From assembly GCF_003323745.1 (NCBI RefSeq), contig NZ_QOIL01000016.1, forward strand, positions 124,001-188,000: a stretch of 64,000 bases of DNA, in the 5' to 3' direction. The DNA comes from Sphaerisporangium album. Lineage in GTDB: Bacteria; Actinomycetota; Actinomycetes; Streptosporangiales; Streptosporangiaceae. This document shows positions 31,570-39,359 of this stretch, one piece after another (within the stretch, counting starts at the first letter, position 1; each line of letters starts with the position of its first letter). The notes beneath the pieces were generated by a model. The model ran no database searches. It was not told the DNA's origin and saw only the letters and a program-made list of their open reading frames with translations. Both the position numbers and the translations under genes were made by a program.

Positions 31570-32630
31570 CCGGCGAGGAACAGGTCCTGGAGCGGATCGA
31601 ACGGGCGCGCCGCCGCAAGGCCCGCGTACGCGAGGACCTCGTCACGCTGGCGCACGGCGCCGGGGGCAAGGCCACGCGCACGCTGGTCGAGGCGGTGTTC
31701 CTGGAGTCGTTCGCCAACCCGCTGCTGGCCCCGCTGGGGGACGGCGCCGTGGCGGACGGGCTGGCCTTCACCACCGACTCCTTCGTCGTGACGCCGCTGT
31801 TCTTCCCCGGTGGGGACATCGGGGACCTGGCGGTCAACGGCACCGTCAATGACCTGGCGATGTGCGGGGCGAACCCGTCGTACCTGTCGGCCGCGTTCAT
31901 CCTGGAGGAGGGCTTCCCCATGGACGACCTGCGCCGCATCACCGCCTCGATGGCGGCGGCGGCGCGGGCGGCGGGCGTGCCGATCGCGACCGGTGACACC
32001 AAGGTCGTGCAGAAGGGCAAGGCGGACGGCTGCTACATCACCACCGCGGGGGTGGGGACCGTCGATCCGTCGATCCAGCTGCGCGCGTCGGCCGCGCGGC
32101 CGGGGGACGCGGTGATCGTGTCGGGCCCGATCGGCGAGCACGGCGTGACGGTCATGCTCGCCCGGGGCGAGCTGGACATCGAGGCCGAGGTCACCTCCGA
32201 CACCGCGCCGCTCGCCGGGCTGACCGCCTGCCTGCTGGACGCGTGCGGGCCGGGCGCGGTGCGCTGCCTGCGGGACCCCACGCGCGGCGGGGTGGCGACC
32301 GTGCTCAACGAGATCGCCGGCGCCTCGGAGACGGCGGTGGTCCTGGAGGAGGACGCGATCCCGGTGCGGGCCGCGGTGCGCGGGGCGTGCGAGCTGCTCG
32401 GCATCGACCCGATGTACGTCGCCTGCGAGGGGCGCATGATCGCCGTCGTGGAGCCGGGGGCCGCGCCCGCCGCGCTGGCCGCGCTGCGCGCGCACCCGCT
32501 CGGCGCGGGGGCGGCGGTCATCGGGCGCGTCGCCGAGGACCCGCCGGGGCTGGTGCTGCTCAGGACCGGCTTCGGCGGCACGCGGATCGTCGACGTGCTG
32601 GTGGGCGACCCGCTGCCGCGCATCTGCTGA
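31566..32630 (+). CDS. hypE: Hydrogenase maturation protein HypE
   Basis: The 354-residue PurM-like enzyme dehydrates carbamoylated HypE to make the thiocyanate for the iron ligands. It ends in the required PRIC C-terminus carrying the modified Cys. ATP-binding signatures are LAHGAGGKATRTL, GDGAVADGLAFTTDSFVVTPLFFPGGDIG and LRDPTRGGVATVLNEIA. The chosen start GTG 31566 follows GGCGGAAGGGCGGGG. HypF, which supplies carbamoyl groups, is not in this window. Confidence 0.95.
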   Translation: MTGEEQVLERIERARRRKARVREDLVTLAHGAGGKATRTLVEAVFLESFANPLLAPLGDGAVADGLAFTTDSFVVTPLFFPGGDIGDLAVNGTVNDLAMCGANPSYLSAAFILEEGFPMDDLRRITASMAAAARAAGVPIATGDTKVVQKGKADGCYITTAGVGTVDPSIQLRASAARPGDAVIVSGPIGEHGVTVMLARGELDIEAEVTSDTAPLAGLTACLLDACGPGAVRCLRDPTRGGVATVLNEIAGASETAVVLEEDAIPVRAAVRGACELLGIDPMYVACEGRMIAVVEPGAAPAALAALRAHPLGAGAAVIGRVAEDPPGLVLLRTGFGGTRIVDVLVGDPLPRIC

Positions 32631-32688
32631 GGTCACCCGGGGTAGGTGACAAATGGGATTAATGACCCGATCCGGGGGTGAGATCATC

Positions 32689-33087
32689 ATGACCACGCCA
32701 TTCGGTACCGGCGCCGGCCGCGTCGACCTCGGCAAGCTGCGCGAGCGGGTGCACCGCCAGGTCGTCATGGCGGGCAACCGCGCGTTCGAGAGCCCGCCGC
32801 GCGGCGACAAGCGCCCCCCGCGCGTGGTGAGCGAGCAGGAGCGGCACGGCGTGCCCTCGACCGACACCGAGGCCAACCCGCCGCTCGGCGTCGGCCCGAG
32901 CACGAGCGCTCGCGCTGAGAAGATCGCCCAGCGCGAGCGCGAGGTGGGCCGCAGGAAGGGCGGGACCGAGGGACCGGCCGCGCGTCCCTACGGCTACTCG
33001 CGCCCGGAGCACGGCACGGGCGTCGGCGTCCAGGACACCGCCGACGAGGAGAGCCCGTACATGCCGCCGGGCGACCAGGCGGGCTGA
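32689..33087 (+). CDS. Small hydrophilic protein of unknown function
   Basis: ATG 32689 has GGGGGTGAG 6-7 nt upstream. The 132-residue product is hydrophilic and probably largely disordered, with many Arg, Glu, Gly and Pro (RVHRQVVMAGNRAFESPPRGDKRPP near the start). I recognise no domain. It follows hypE by 58 bp, with a weak 6-bp hairpin between (GTCACC 32632-32637, GGTGAC 32645-32650). It may be the last gene of the hydrogenase operon or an unrelated small gene. Confidence 0.55.
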   Translation: MTTPFGTGAGRVDLGKLRERVHRQVVMAGNRAFESPPRGDKRPPRVVSEQERHGVPSTDTEANPPLGVGPSTSARAEKIAQREREVGRRKGGTEGPAARPYGYSRPEHGTGVGVQDTADEESPYMPPGDQAG

Positions 33088-33264
33088 CCGCAAGGCTCGT
33101 CCGCACGGGCGGCCCGCAAGGACCGACCGCCAGGGGTGTCGCACGCGCTCACCGCACGGGCTCACGGCGGCGTCCCGGTCGGGCGGGCAGGCCCGGTGGG
33201 CGGGTACGCCTGCCCGTGTGGCGAGGGGGGTGATCCGCGGCGGCGAGGATGGCAGAGTTGAGGC

Positions 33265-34434
33265 GTGGCGGACGAGGTGCGTATCGGGGTGTTCCTGCTC
33301 GCGGCGGCGTTCCCCGGCCGTGACCACGGCGAGGTGCTGACCGCCGCCGTGGATACCGCCGTCGCCGCCGAGCGTGCCGGGTTCGACGACGTGTGGATCG
33401 CCGAGCACCACTTCATGTCGTACGGGGTGTGCCCCTCGGCCACGACGCTCGCCGGGTACGTGCTCGGCCGCACCGAGCGCATCGGCGTCGGGACGGCCGT
33501 CAGCGTGCTCTCGTCCCGGCACCCGATCGCGCTCGCCGAGGAGGCCGCACTCCTGGACCGGGTGTCGGGGGGCCGCTTCCGCCTCGGGGTCGGGCGCGGC
33601 GGCCCGTGGGTCGACCTGGAGGTCTTCGGCACCGGTCTGGACCGCTTCGAGAACGGCTTCACCGAGAGCCTGGACCTGCTGGTCGCCGCCCTCACCCGTC
33701 CCACGGTCTCGGCGGACGGGGCCGTCTTCCGCTTCCGCGAGGTGGAGATGGTGCCCCGGCCCGGCGGGCCGCTGCTTCCCGTGGTCGCCGCCACCTCGGC
33801 CTCGACGGCGCGGCTCGCCGCGTCCCGCGGGCTGCCGCTGCTGCTCGGCATGCACGTCGGCGACGAGGAGAAGGCCGCCCTGGTGGAGGACTACGCGCGT
33901 GCGGCCACCACGAGCGGGCGCGACCCGTCCGGCGCCGTCACCACCGATGGATCCGGCGGCGCCCGCGGTGTCGCCGGCGCTGTCGGTATCCGAGGTTTAG
34001 CCGATGTTGCCGGTGTGACCGTGGGCGATGTGGGCGGCGCGGGCAAGGTAGGCGGCGGCGGGCATGTGGCGGCGGGGGTCGCGTATGTCGCGGACAGCAC
34101 CGGCGAGGCCGTGGCGGCCATGCGGGAGTCGCTGCCCCGCTGGCTCGCGCCCGGCCTCGCCGGGTACCGTCCCGTGGACGACCGGCCGTACCGCCCGAGG
34201 GACGCCGCCGAGTACGCCGAGTTGCTGTGCCGCCTGCACCCCGTCGGCTCGCCGGCGCACTGCGCGGACACGATGATCACCACGATCCGGCGTACGGGTG
34301 TCCGGCACCTGATCCTCCTGGTGGAGGGCGCGGGCGACCCCGCGCGCACCCGCGAGAACGTCGCGCGGCTCGGCGCGGAGGTGCTGCCGGTCGTACGCGA
34401 GGCATTCCGACTTTTTCCGCATAACTCGCGATAA
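33265..34434 (+). CDS. LLM-class flavin-dependent oxidoreductase
   Basis: The 389-residue bacterial luciferase-like TIM-barrel enzyme shows DVWIAEHHFMSYGVCPSATT, RIGVGTAVSVLSSRHPIALAEE and GRFRLGVGRGGPWVD, the substrate- and F420/FMN-binding parts of the family. Residues of about 215-268 are a Gly/Val/Ala-rich insertion with unusual codons, including a TTA leucine codon at 33997-33999. Elsewhere the gene is typical. GTG 33265 lacks a strong ribosome site. Substrate and cofactor (FMN or F420) cannot be decided. It is a single gene between the hydrogenase operon and a membrane protein gene. Confidence 0.88.
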   Translation: MADEVRIGVFLLAAAFPGRDHGEVLTAAVDTAVAAERAGFDDVWIAEHHFMSYGVCPSATTLAGYVLGRTERIGVGTAVSVLSSRHPIALAEEAALLDRVSGGRFRLGVGRGGPWVDLEVFGTGLDRFENGFTESLDLLVAALTRPTVSADGAVFRFREVEMVPRPGGPLLPVVAATSASTARLAASRGLPLLLGMHVGDEEKAALVEDYARAATTSGRDPSGAVTTDGSGGARGVAGAVGIRGLADVAGVTVGDVGGAGKVGGGGHVAAGVAYVADSTGEAVAAMRESLPRWLAPGLAGYRPVDDRPYRPRDAAEYAELLCRLHPVGSPAHCADTMITTIRRTGVRHLILLVEGAGDPARTRENVARLGAEVLPVVREAFRLFPHNSR

Positions 34435-34522
34435 CCGTTATTTCACAATAAGTCGGATGACGGGTAAGGCCGGCCCCAATACCATTGGCCTCTCTTGATC
34501 GGATGAATCAACGGGAGTGTCC

Positions 34523-35302
34523 GTGCCCTGCCCCCAGTGCGGATTCGCGCTGCCCTCCGACGCGCGACGGTGCCCCACCTGCGGCAGGCCCGCCGGCGAC
34601 CACGCGGTCCCTGCCGCCCGCCCGGACCGTTCCGCGCGCCCCCTCCAGGGCCTCACGGTCGCGGTGGCCGTGACCCTGTCGGCCTGGTGCGCGGTCGAGC
34701 TGTTCTCGGCCGCCGTGAGCCTGACGCGCGTGTTCCTGATCAACTCCCTGCTGGACGGGGAGGAGCCGTCCCAGGACGCGCTGGACGTCAACGACGGCCT
34801 CTACGCCCTCAGCGGGCTGATGCAGCTCTGCGCGCTGCTCGCCTGCGCCGTCGTGTTCGTCGTGTGGCTGTTCCGCGCCCGGGCCAACGCCGAGGCCCTG
34901 AGCCCGCTCATGCATCGTCACGGCAGGCCGTGGTTCGTCTTCGGCTGGATCCTCCCGATCGCCAACTTCTTCATACCGAAGCGGTTCGTCGACGACATCT
35001 GGCTGGCCTCCCGGCCCGGCACGCCCGCGACCGACTGGCGGGGACAGCGCCACCCCGGCCTGGTCCGCCTGTGGTGGGCCTTCTACCTCCTGTACTTCTA
35101 CGCCCCCCAACTGGCCGAACGCGCGCTCGGGCTCCGGTCCGACGATCCCGGCGTCATGCGGACGATCGCCCTCGTGGAGGTCGCCGCGGCGCCGTTCGGC
35201 GTCGCCGCGGCCGTCCTGGCCATCGCGACCGTCCGGCGGATCACCGCCTTCCAGGAACTTCGCCGCACGGCGCCCGTCGCCGAGGCGCGGCTTGCCCCAT
35301 GA
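34523..35302 (+). CDS. DUF4328 membrane protein with N-terminal zinc ribbon
   Basis: From GTG 34523 (GGGAG 5 nt upstream; GTG 34517 is an alternative) the product is about 259 residues. It begins with a double-CxxC zinc ribbon (CPQCGFALPSDARRCPTCG). DUF4328 follows: four hydrophobic helices around residues 45-65, 90-112, 130-150 and 180-245, with the conserved FGWILPIANFFIPKRFVDDIW in the middle. It is an integral membrane protein of unknown role, common and often multicopy in actinomycetes. Confidence 0.85.
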   Translation: MPCPQCGFALPSDARRCPTCGRPAGDHAVPAARPDRSARPLQGLTVAVAVTLSAWCAVELFSAAVSLTRVFLINSLLDGEEPSQDALDVNDGLYALSGLMQLCALLACAVVFVVWLFRARANAEALSPLMHRHGRPWFVFGWILPIANFFIPKRFVDDIWLASRPGTPATDWRGQRHPGLVRLWWAFYLLYFYAPQLAERALGLRSDDPGVMRTIALVEVAAAPFGVAAAVLAIATVRRITAFQELRRTAPVAEARLAP

Positions 35303-35366
35303 TTGGGTGCCGGAACGTACGGCATCGGACGGCCGCCCCGGGCGGCCGAAGGGGAAGGCGGTTCGT

Positions 35367-36029
35367 ATGCGGGTGGTCATCGCGGGCGGACACGGCAAGA
35401 TCGCCCTTCGCCTGGAGCGGTTGCTCGCGGCGCGCGGGGACGAACCGGTCGGCCTGATCAGGAACCCGGCGCAGGAGGCCGACCTGCGCGAGGCGGGGGC
35501 GCGGGCCGTGGTGTGCGACCTGGAGGGCGCGGGGGTCGAGGAGGTCGCCTCCCACCTGCGGGGCGCGGGCGCGGTCGTGTTCGCCGCGGGCGCCGGTCCC
35601 GGCAGCGGCGCCGCGCGCAAGGACACCGTCGACCGCGCGGCCTCCGTCCTGCTGGCGGACGCGGCCGAGCGGGCGGGCGTGGCGCGGTTCGTGCAGATCT
35701 CGGCGATCGGCGCGGGCACGCCTCCGAGCGCGGGCGCGGACGACGTCTGGGCGGCGTACATCCGGGCCAAGGGCGACGCCGAGGACGACCTGCGGGCGCG
35801 CGACCTGGAGTGGACGATCCTGCGTCCCGGCGGCCTGACCGACGCCCCCGGCACCGGCCGCGTCAGCCTCGCCGAGGGCGGGACGCTGCGCGGCGGGATG
35901 GTCACCCGGGACGACGTCGCGGCCGTCGTCGCCGGGCTGCTGGACACGCCCGGGACCTCCGGCCGGACGTTGGACCTGGTCCAGGGCGAGGTGCCGGTGG
36001 AGGAGGCGGTCCGGGCCGCCGCCTCCTGA
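35367..36029 (+). CDS. NAD(P)-binding atypical short-chain dehydrogenase-like protein
   Basis: The 220-residue Rossmann protein starts MRVVIAGGHGKIALRLERLL, where GGxGxxG-type nucleotide binding has the form GGHGKIA. It contains FVQISAIGAG and YIRAKGDAEDDLRARDLEWTILRPGGLT, typical of the NAD(P)H-binding NmrA/YwnB/HSCARG group. ATG 35367 follows GAAGGGGAAGG. A role as redox sensor or sugar-epimerase-like enzyme is possible; substrate unknown. Confidence 0.88.
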   Translation: MRVVIAGGHGKIALRLERLLAARGDEPVGLIRNPAQEADLREAGARAVVCDLEGAGVEEVASHLRGAGAVVFAAGAGPGSGAARKDTVDRAASVLLADAAERAGVARFVQISAIGAGTPPSAGADDVWAAYIRAKGDAEDDLRARDLEWTILRPGGLTDAPGTGRVSLAEGGTLRGGMVTRDDVAAVVAGLLDTPGTSGRTLDLVQGEVPVEEAVRAAAS

Positions 36030-36093
36030 GACGTTCGCCACGGCCGGGCGCGGGGGCTTGTCGCGGGCGGAAACCGAATGCGATTCTGACCGC

Positions 36094-36969
36094 ATGAACC
36101 GTGTGACGACCAACGGCATCGAGCTGGTCTACGACACCTTCGGCACCCCCGGCGCACGCCCGTTGCTCCTGATCACGGGACTGGGCTGCCAGATGATCTT
36201 CACGGACGAGGATCTCTGCGCCATGTTCGCCGGCAGCGGGCACCACGTCGTCCGCTACGACAACCGGGACGTGGGGCTGGCCACCCACCTGCACGACGCG
36301 GGCGTCCCCGACTTCACCCCCGCGCTCACCGGCGGCGCCGTCACCGCGCCGTACCTGCTGGAGGACATGGCCGACGACGCGGCGGGGCTGCTCGACGCGC
36401 TCGGCTGGGACAGCGCCCACGTGTTCGGCGTGTCGATGGGCGGCATGATCGCCCAGGCCTTCGCCATCAGGTACCCGGAACGGACGCGCAGCCTCACGTC
36501 CGTGATGTCCACGCCGTCCTTCACCATCGGGACCCCGACGGACGAGGCGCTCGCCGCGCTGCTGTCGGGGTCGTCCCCCGACCGGGAGTCCGTGGTGGCC
36601 GGTTCGGTGGCTGCCGCGCGGGTGTTCGGCTCGCCCGGCTACCCGCTGGACGAGGAGCGCGTCGCCCGCGTGGCCGGCGAGAGCTTCGACCGTTCCTTCG
36701 ACCCGGGCGGCTGGGGCCGCCAGTTCGGGGCCATCCTCGCCTCGGGCGATCGCAGCGAGGCGCTGCGCGGGCTGTCCGTCCCCGCCCTGGTGGTCCACGG
36801 CGAGGACGACCCGTTGATCCAGGTGGCGGGCGGCATCGCGACGGCCGACGCGATCCCCGGCGCCAAGCTGCTCACCTTCCCGGGGATGGGCCACGACCTG
36901 CCGCGCCCGCTGTGGCCGGAGATCGTCGCCGCCGTGACCGAGCTCACCGAACGCGCCGAGGCGCGATAG
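36094..36969 (+). CDS. Alpha/beta hydrolase
   Basis: The 291-residue hydrolase has an oxyanion region PLLLITGLGCQMI, the segment HHVVRYDNRDVGLATH, nucleophile elbow GVSMGGM (Ser), and VVHGEDDPLI with GMGHDLPR supplying Asp and His. This resembles the haloalkane-dehalogenase/esterase-like hydrolases of actinomycetes (for example aclacinomycin methylesterase relatives). ATG 36094 is chosen over an upstream GTG-type extension to 36058. Function not predictable further. Confidence 0.87.
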   Translation: MNRVTTNGIELVYDTFGTPGARPLLLITGLGCQMIFTDEDLCAMFAGSGHHVVRYDNRDVGLATHLHDAGVPDFTPALTGGAVTAPYLLEDMADDAAGLLDALGWDSAHVFGVSMGGMIAQAFAIRYPERTRSLTSVMSTPSFTIGTPTDEALAALLSGSSPDRESVVAGSVAAARVFGSPGYPLDEERVARVAGESFDRSFDPGGWGRQFGAILASGDRSEALRGLSVPALVVHGEDDPLIQVAGGIATADAIPGAKLLTFPGMGHDLPRPLWPEIVAAVTELTERAEAR

Positions 36970-37111
36970 CGCGGTGCCGCGAACGTCAACCGGGTTCCTC
37001 GCCGTAGGGCATCGCCGGCGTCTCCGCGCGCCGGCGCGGCGCCGGACAACAGACACCGTGCCGGCGGGGAAGGCGGAACCGGCGAGGACAGCACCGCCGT
37101 ACGGTGAAGGT

Positions 37112-37621
37112 GTGGAGAGGATTCTCGTCAGCGCCTGCCTGGTCGGGCGCCCGGTGCGCTACGACGGCCGCGCCAAGGACGTCGGCGGCGCGCTGCTGGC
37201 CCAATGGCGCGACGAGGGCCGCCTCGTGCCCTTCTGCCCGGAGATGGAGGGCGGGTTGCCGGTGCCACGGCCGCCCGCCGAGATCGAGGGCGGCGCAGGC
37301 GGGGCGGCCGTGCTCGCGGGCTCGGCGCGCGTCCTGACGTTCGCGGGCGCCGACGTCACCCGCAACTTCCTCGCGGGCGCGCACGCCGCGCTGGCCGTGG
37401 CGCGGTTGATGGGCATCAGGATCGCCCTGCTGAAGGAGGGCAGCCCCTCGTGCGGCGGCCTGCGCGTCTACGACGGCACGTTCCGCGGGCGGGTCACCCC
37501 GGGCGCGGGCGTGACGGCCGCCCTGCTGGAGGCGGGCGGCGTCCGCGTCTTCGGCGAGGACCGCCTGGACGAGGCCGCCGCGTACCTCGCCGAGCTGGAA
37601 TCGGCGTCCGGACGGCCCTGA
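37112..37621 (+). CDS. DUF523 protein (thiouracil desulfurase-like)
   Basis: The 169-residue protein has the DUF523 cysteine pattern: SACLVGRPVRYDG, LVPFCPEMEGGLPVPRPPAEI and LLKEGSPSCGG. In the characterised family member (TudS) three Cys bind a [4Fe-4S] cluster for thiouracil desulfuration. GTG 37112 has GGTGAAGG upstream. The three candidate Cys are all present, so a cluster is plausible. Convergent with the DUF4032 gene. Confidence 0.88.
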   Translation: MERILVSACLVGRPVRYDGRAKDVGGALLAQWRDEGRLVPFCPEMEGGLPVPRPPAEIEGGAGGAAVLAGSARVLTFAGADVTRNFLAGAHAALAVARLMGIRIALLKEGSPSCGGLRVYDGTFRGRVTPGAGVTAALLEAGGVRVFGEDRLDEAAAYLAELESASGRP

Positions 37622-37640
37622 GCGGCCCGCGGGGCGGCGC

Positions 37641-38876
37641 TCAGGGGCTGACGGTGTCGGTGGCCGTGTCGCCGCCGAGGATGGCCTTCTCGTCGGGCTT
37701 GAACACCAGCACGGTGTCGATGTACGAGCGCAGGGCGGCGTCCAGCCCGACGTCGCGCCCGGCGGACTCGGACATGAACCAGCGGTGGTCGAGCACCTCG
37801 TGGAAGAGCTGCGCCGGCTCCAGCTTGCCGCGCAGCTCGGGCGGGATCGACTTCACCGTCGGCTGGAAGATCTCGGCGAGCCAGCGGTGGGCCACGATCG
37901 CCTCGTCCTCGTGGCGCAGGCCCTTGGCCACGCGGAAGGAGTCGAGGTCGTTGAGCAGCCGCCTGGCCTGGTTCTCCTCGACGTCGAGGCCGGTCAGGCG
38001 CAGCAGGCGGCGCTGGTGGTGCCCGGCGTCCACGACCTTGGGCCGGACGATCAGCCGGGCCGTCCCCGCCTTGCGGCGGACCATCATCTCGGCGACGTCG
38101 AAGCCGAGGGAGTTGAGCCGCCGGATGCGCTGGTCGATGAGGTGCCACTCGACGTCCTCGACGATCTCCTCCTCCATGAGCTCTTTCCACAGCCGGTGGT
38201 AGCGGCGGCAGAGCTGCTCGGCGAAGGCGAGCGGGTCGATGGAGGAATGCAGGAAACCTCCCGCCTCCAGGTCGAGCATTTCTCCGTAAATGTTGATATG
38301 AGCGACTTCGATGTCGTGATTGCGCTGGCCCTCGCTGAGCATCGGATGCAGTTCCCCGGTCTCGGCGTCCACCAGGTAGGCCGCGAACGCGCCGGCGTCC
38401 CGCCGGAACAGCGTGTTGCTCAGCGAGCAGTCGCCCCAGTAGAACCCGGCCAGGTGGAGCCGGACCAGCAGCACGGCCAGCGCGTCGAGCAGGCGGGTCA
38501 GCGTGTCCGGGCGCAGCGTGCCGGACAGCATCGCCCGGTAGGGGAGCGAGAACTGCAGGTGGCGGGTGATCAGGGCCGAGTCCAGCGGCTCTCCGGCGGC
38601 GTCGCGCCTGCCCGTCACCACGGCCACGGGCTCGACGGCGGGGGCGTCCAGGCGGCTGAGATCCCACAGGAGCTGGTACTCCCGCTTGGCGTACCGCTCG
38701 CTGATCTCCTTGATCGCGTAGACCCGCCCGGACAGCCGGGCGAACCGGACGATGTGCCGCGAGATGCCGCGCGGCAGCGTGACCAGGTGGTGCTCGGGCC
38801 AGTTTTCCAGCGGGACGTCCCAGGGCAGGCGGATGAGGTCGGGATCGCTCGGGGCGCCCGTCATCTGGAGCGGCAA
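37641..38876 (-). CDS. DUF4032 protein with kinase-like N-terminal region
   Basis: TTG 38876 sits 6 nt behind GGAGGAG and is the preferred start (411 residues); ATG 38864 is four codons downstream. The first 230 residues resemble the lipopolysaccharide-kinase/Bud32 fold: RVYAIKEI (candidate ATP Lys), LARLHLAGFYWGDCSLSNTLF, equivalent to the HGDxxxxN loop, and AYLVDAETGEL, equivalent to the DFG. The C-terminal part is the DUF4032 region (VRRKAGTARLIVRPKVVDAGHHQRRL). It may be an active or relic kinase of unknown target. It is a conserved actinobacterial protein. Confidence 0.83.
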   Translation of the reverse strand: MPLQMTGAPSDPDLIRLPWDVPLENWPEHHLVTLPRGISRHIVRFARLSGRVYAIKEISERYAKREYQLLWDLSRLDAPAVEPVAVVTGRRDAAGEPLDSALITRHLQFSLPYRAMLSGTLRPDTLTRLLDALAVLLVRLHLAGFYWGDCSLSNTLFRRDAGAFAAYLVDAETGELHPMLSEGQRNHDIEVAHINIYGEMLDLEAGGFLHSSIDPLAFAEQLCRRYHRLWKELMEEEIVEDVEWHLIDQRIRRLNSLGFDVAEMMVRRKAGTARLIVRPKVVDAGHHQRRLLRLTGLDVEENQARRLLNDLDSFRVAKGLRHEDEAIVAHRWLAEIFQPTVKSIPPELRGKLEPAQLFHEVLDHRWFMSESAGRDVGLDAALRSYIDTVLVFKPDEKAILGGDTATDTVSP

Positions 38877-38964
38877 ACCGTGCTCCTCCGTGTCGGGGGT
38901 GTGTCGGAGTGCTTTACCAGACGCTAGCCGTTTCCGCCGCGCCGCGCCGGGGCGGTTCACCCGG

Positions 38965-38988
38965 TGGACACTGTGGTGGACACTGTGG
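38965..38988. repeat. Tandem 12-bp repeat
   Basis: TGGACACTGTGG occurs twice back to back (38965-38976 and 38977-38988). It lies in the non-coding region upstream of both divergent genes. Function unknown. Confidence 0.6.
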
Positions 38989-39101
38989 CGGCGTCCGGCC
39001 TGCGCGCAGTGTGGTCGTCCGATGACGGACCGCACGATCTCGTGATCTCCCGGAGCTCCGGAGGCAGACCGCCGAGGCCCTGACCGGCCAACTTTCCCGG
39101 G

Positions 39102-39115
39102 CTGGTCTAGACCAG
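39102..39115. promoter_or_regulatory. DasR-responsive element (dre)-like operator
   Basis: CTGGTCTAGACCAG is a perfect 14-bp palindrome. Its core TGGTCTAGACCA matches the dre consensus bound by DasR, the GntR-family repressor of GlcNAc and chitin metabolism in actinomycetes, relieved by glucosamine-6-phosphate. It lies about 245 bp before the GlcNAc-type importer operon. Confidence 0.8.
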
Positions 39116-39315
39116 GTCATGAGGGTGTCGATTTGGCCTCAATTTGTGGCATCATCGGGCGGTGACCTGTGCTGTTGCTAGGTTTCATACGAGTTTCACC
39201 GGGCGTCGGACACCGCGATCGGTCGCGGGTCGAGTGCTGGTCGGCTACAGCTCGATCACGGGTTGGCCCATACCACTTGACGCTGTACGGGGATGGACGT
39301 ACGTTCCTCAAACGT

Positions 39316-39332
39316 TTAGGAAACTTTCCTAA
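39316..39332. promoter_or_regulatory. Second operator of the GlcNAc importer operon
   Basis: TTAGGAAA (39316-39323) and TTTCCTAA (39325-39332) form a perfect 8-bp inverted repeat around a single C. It ends 27 nt before ngcE. The AGGAAA-N-TTTCCT form suits a sugar-responsive ROK-family regulator, which is an inference; no ROK gene is in the window. Confidence 0.65.
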
Positions 39333-39359
39333 TTGATTGCCCCATTCCTGGAGGGTTGC

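Larger units (their letters stand above)
38877..39359. other. Regulatory region upstream of the GlcNAc importer operon
   Basis: About 480 bp without a convincing gene, between the divergent DUF4032 and ngcE-like genes. It holds a tandem 12-bp repeat (38965-38988), a DasR-type palindrome (39102-39115) and a second, ROK-like palindrome (39316-39332) close to ngcE. Confidence 0.7.
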
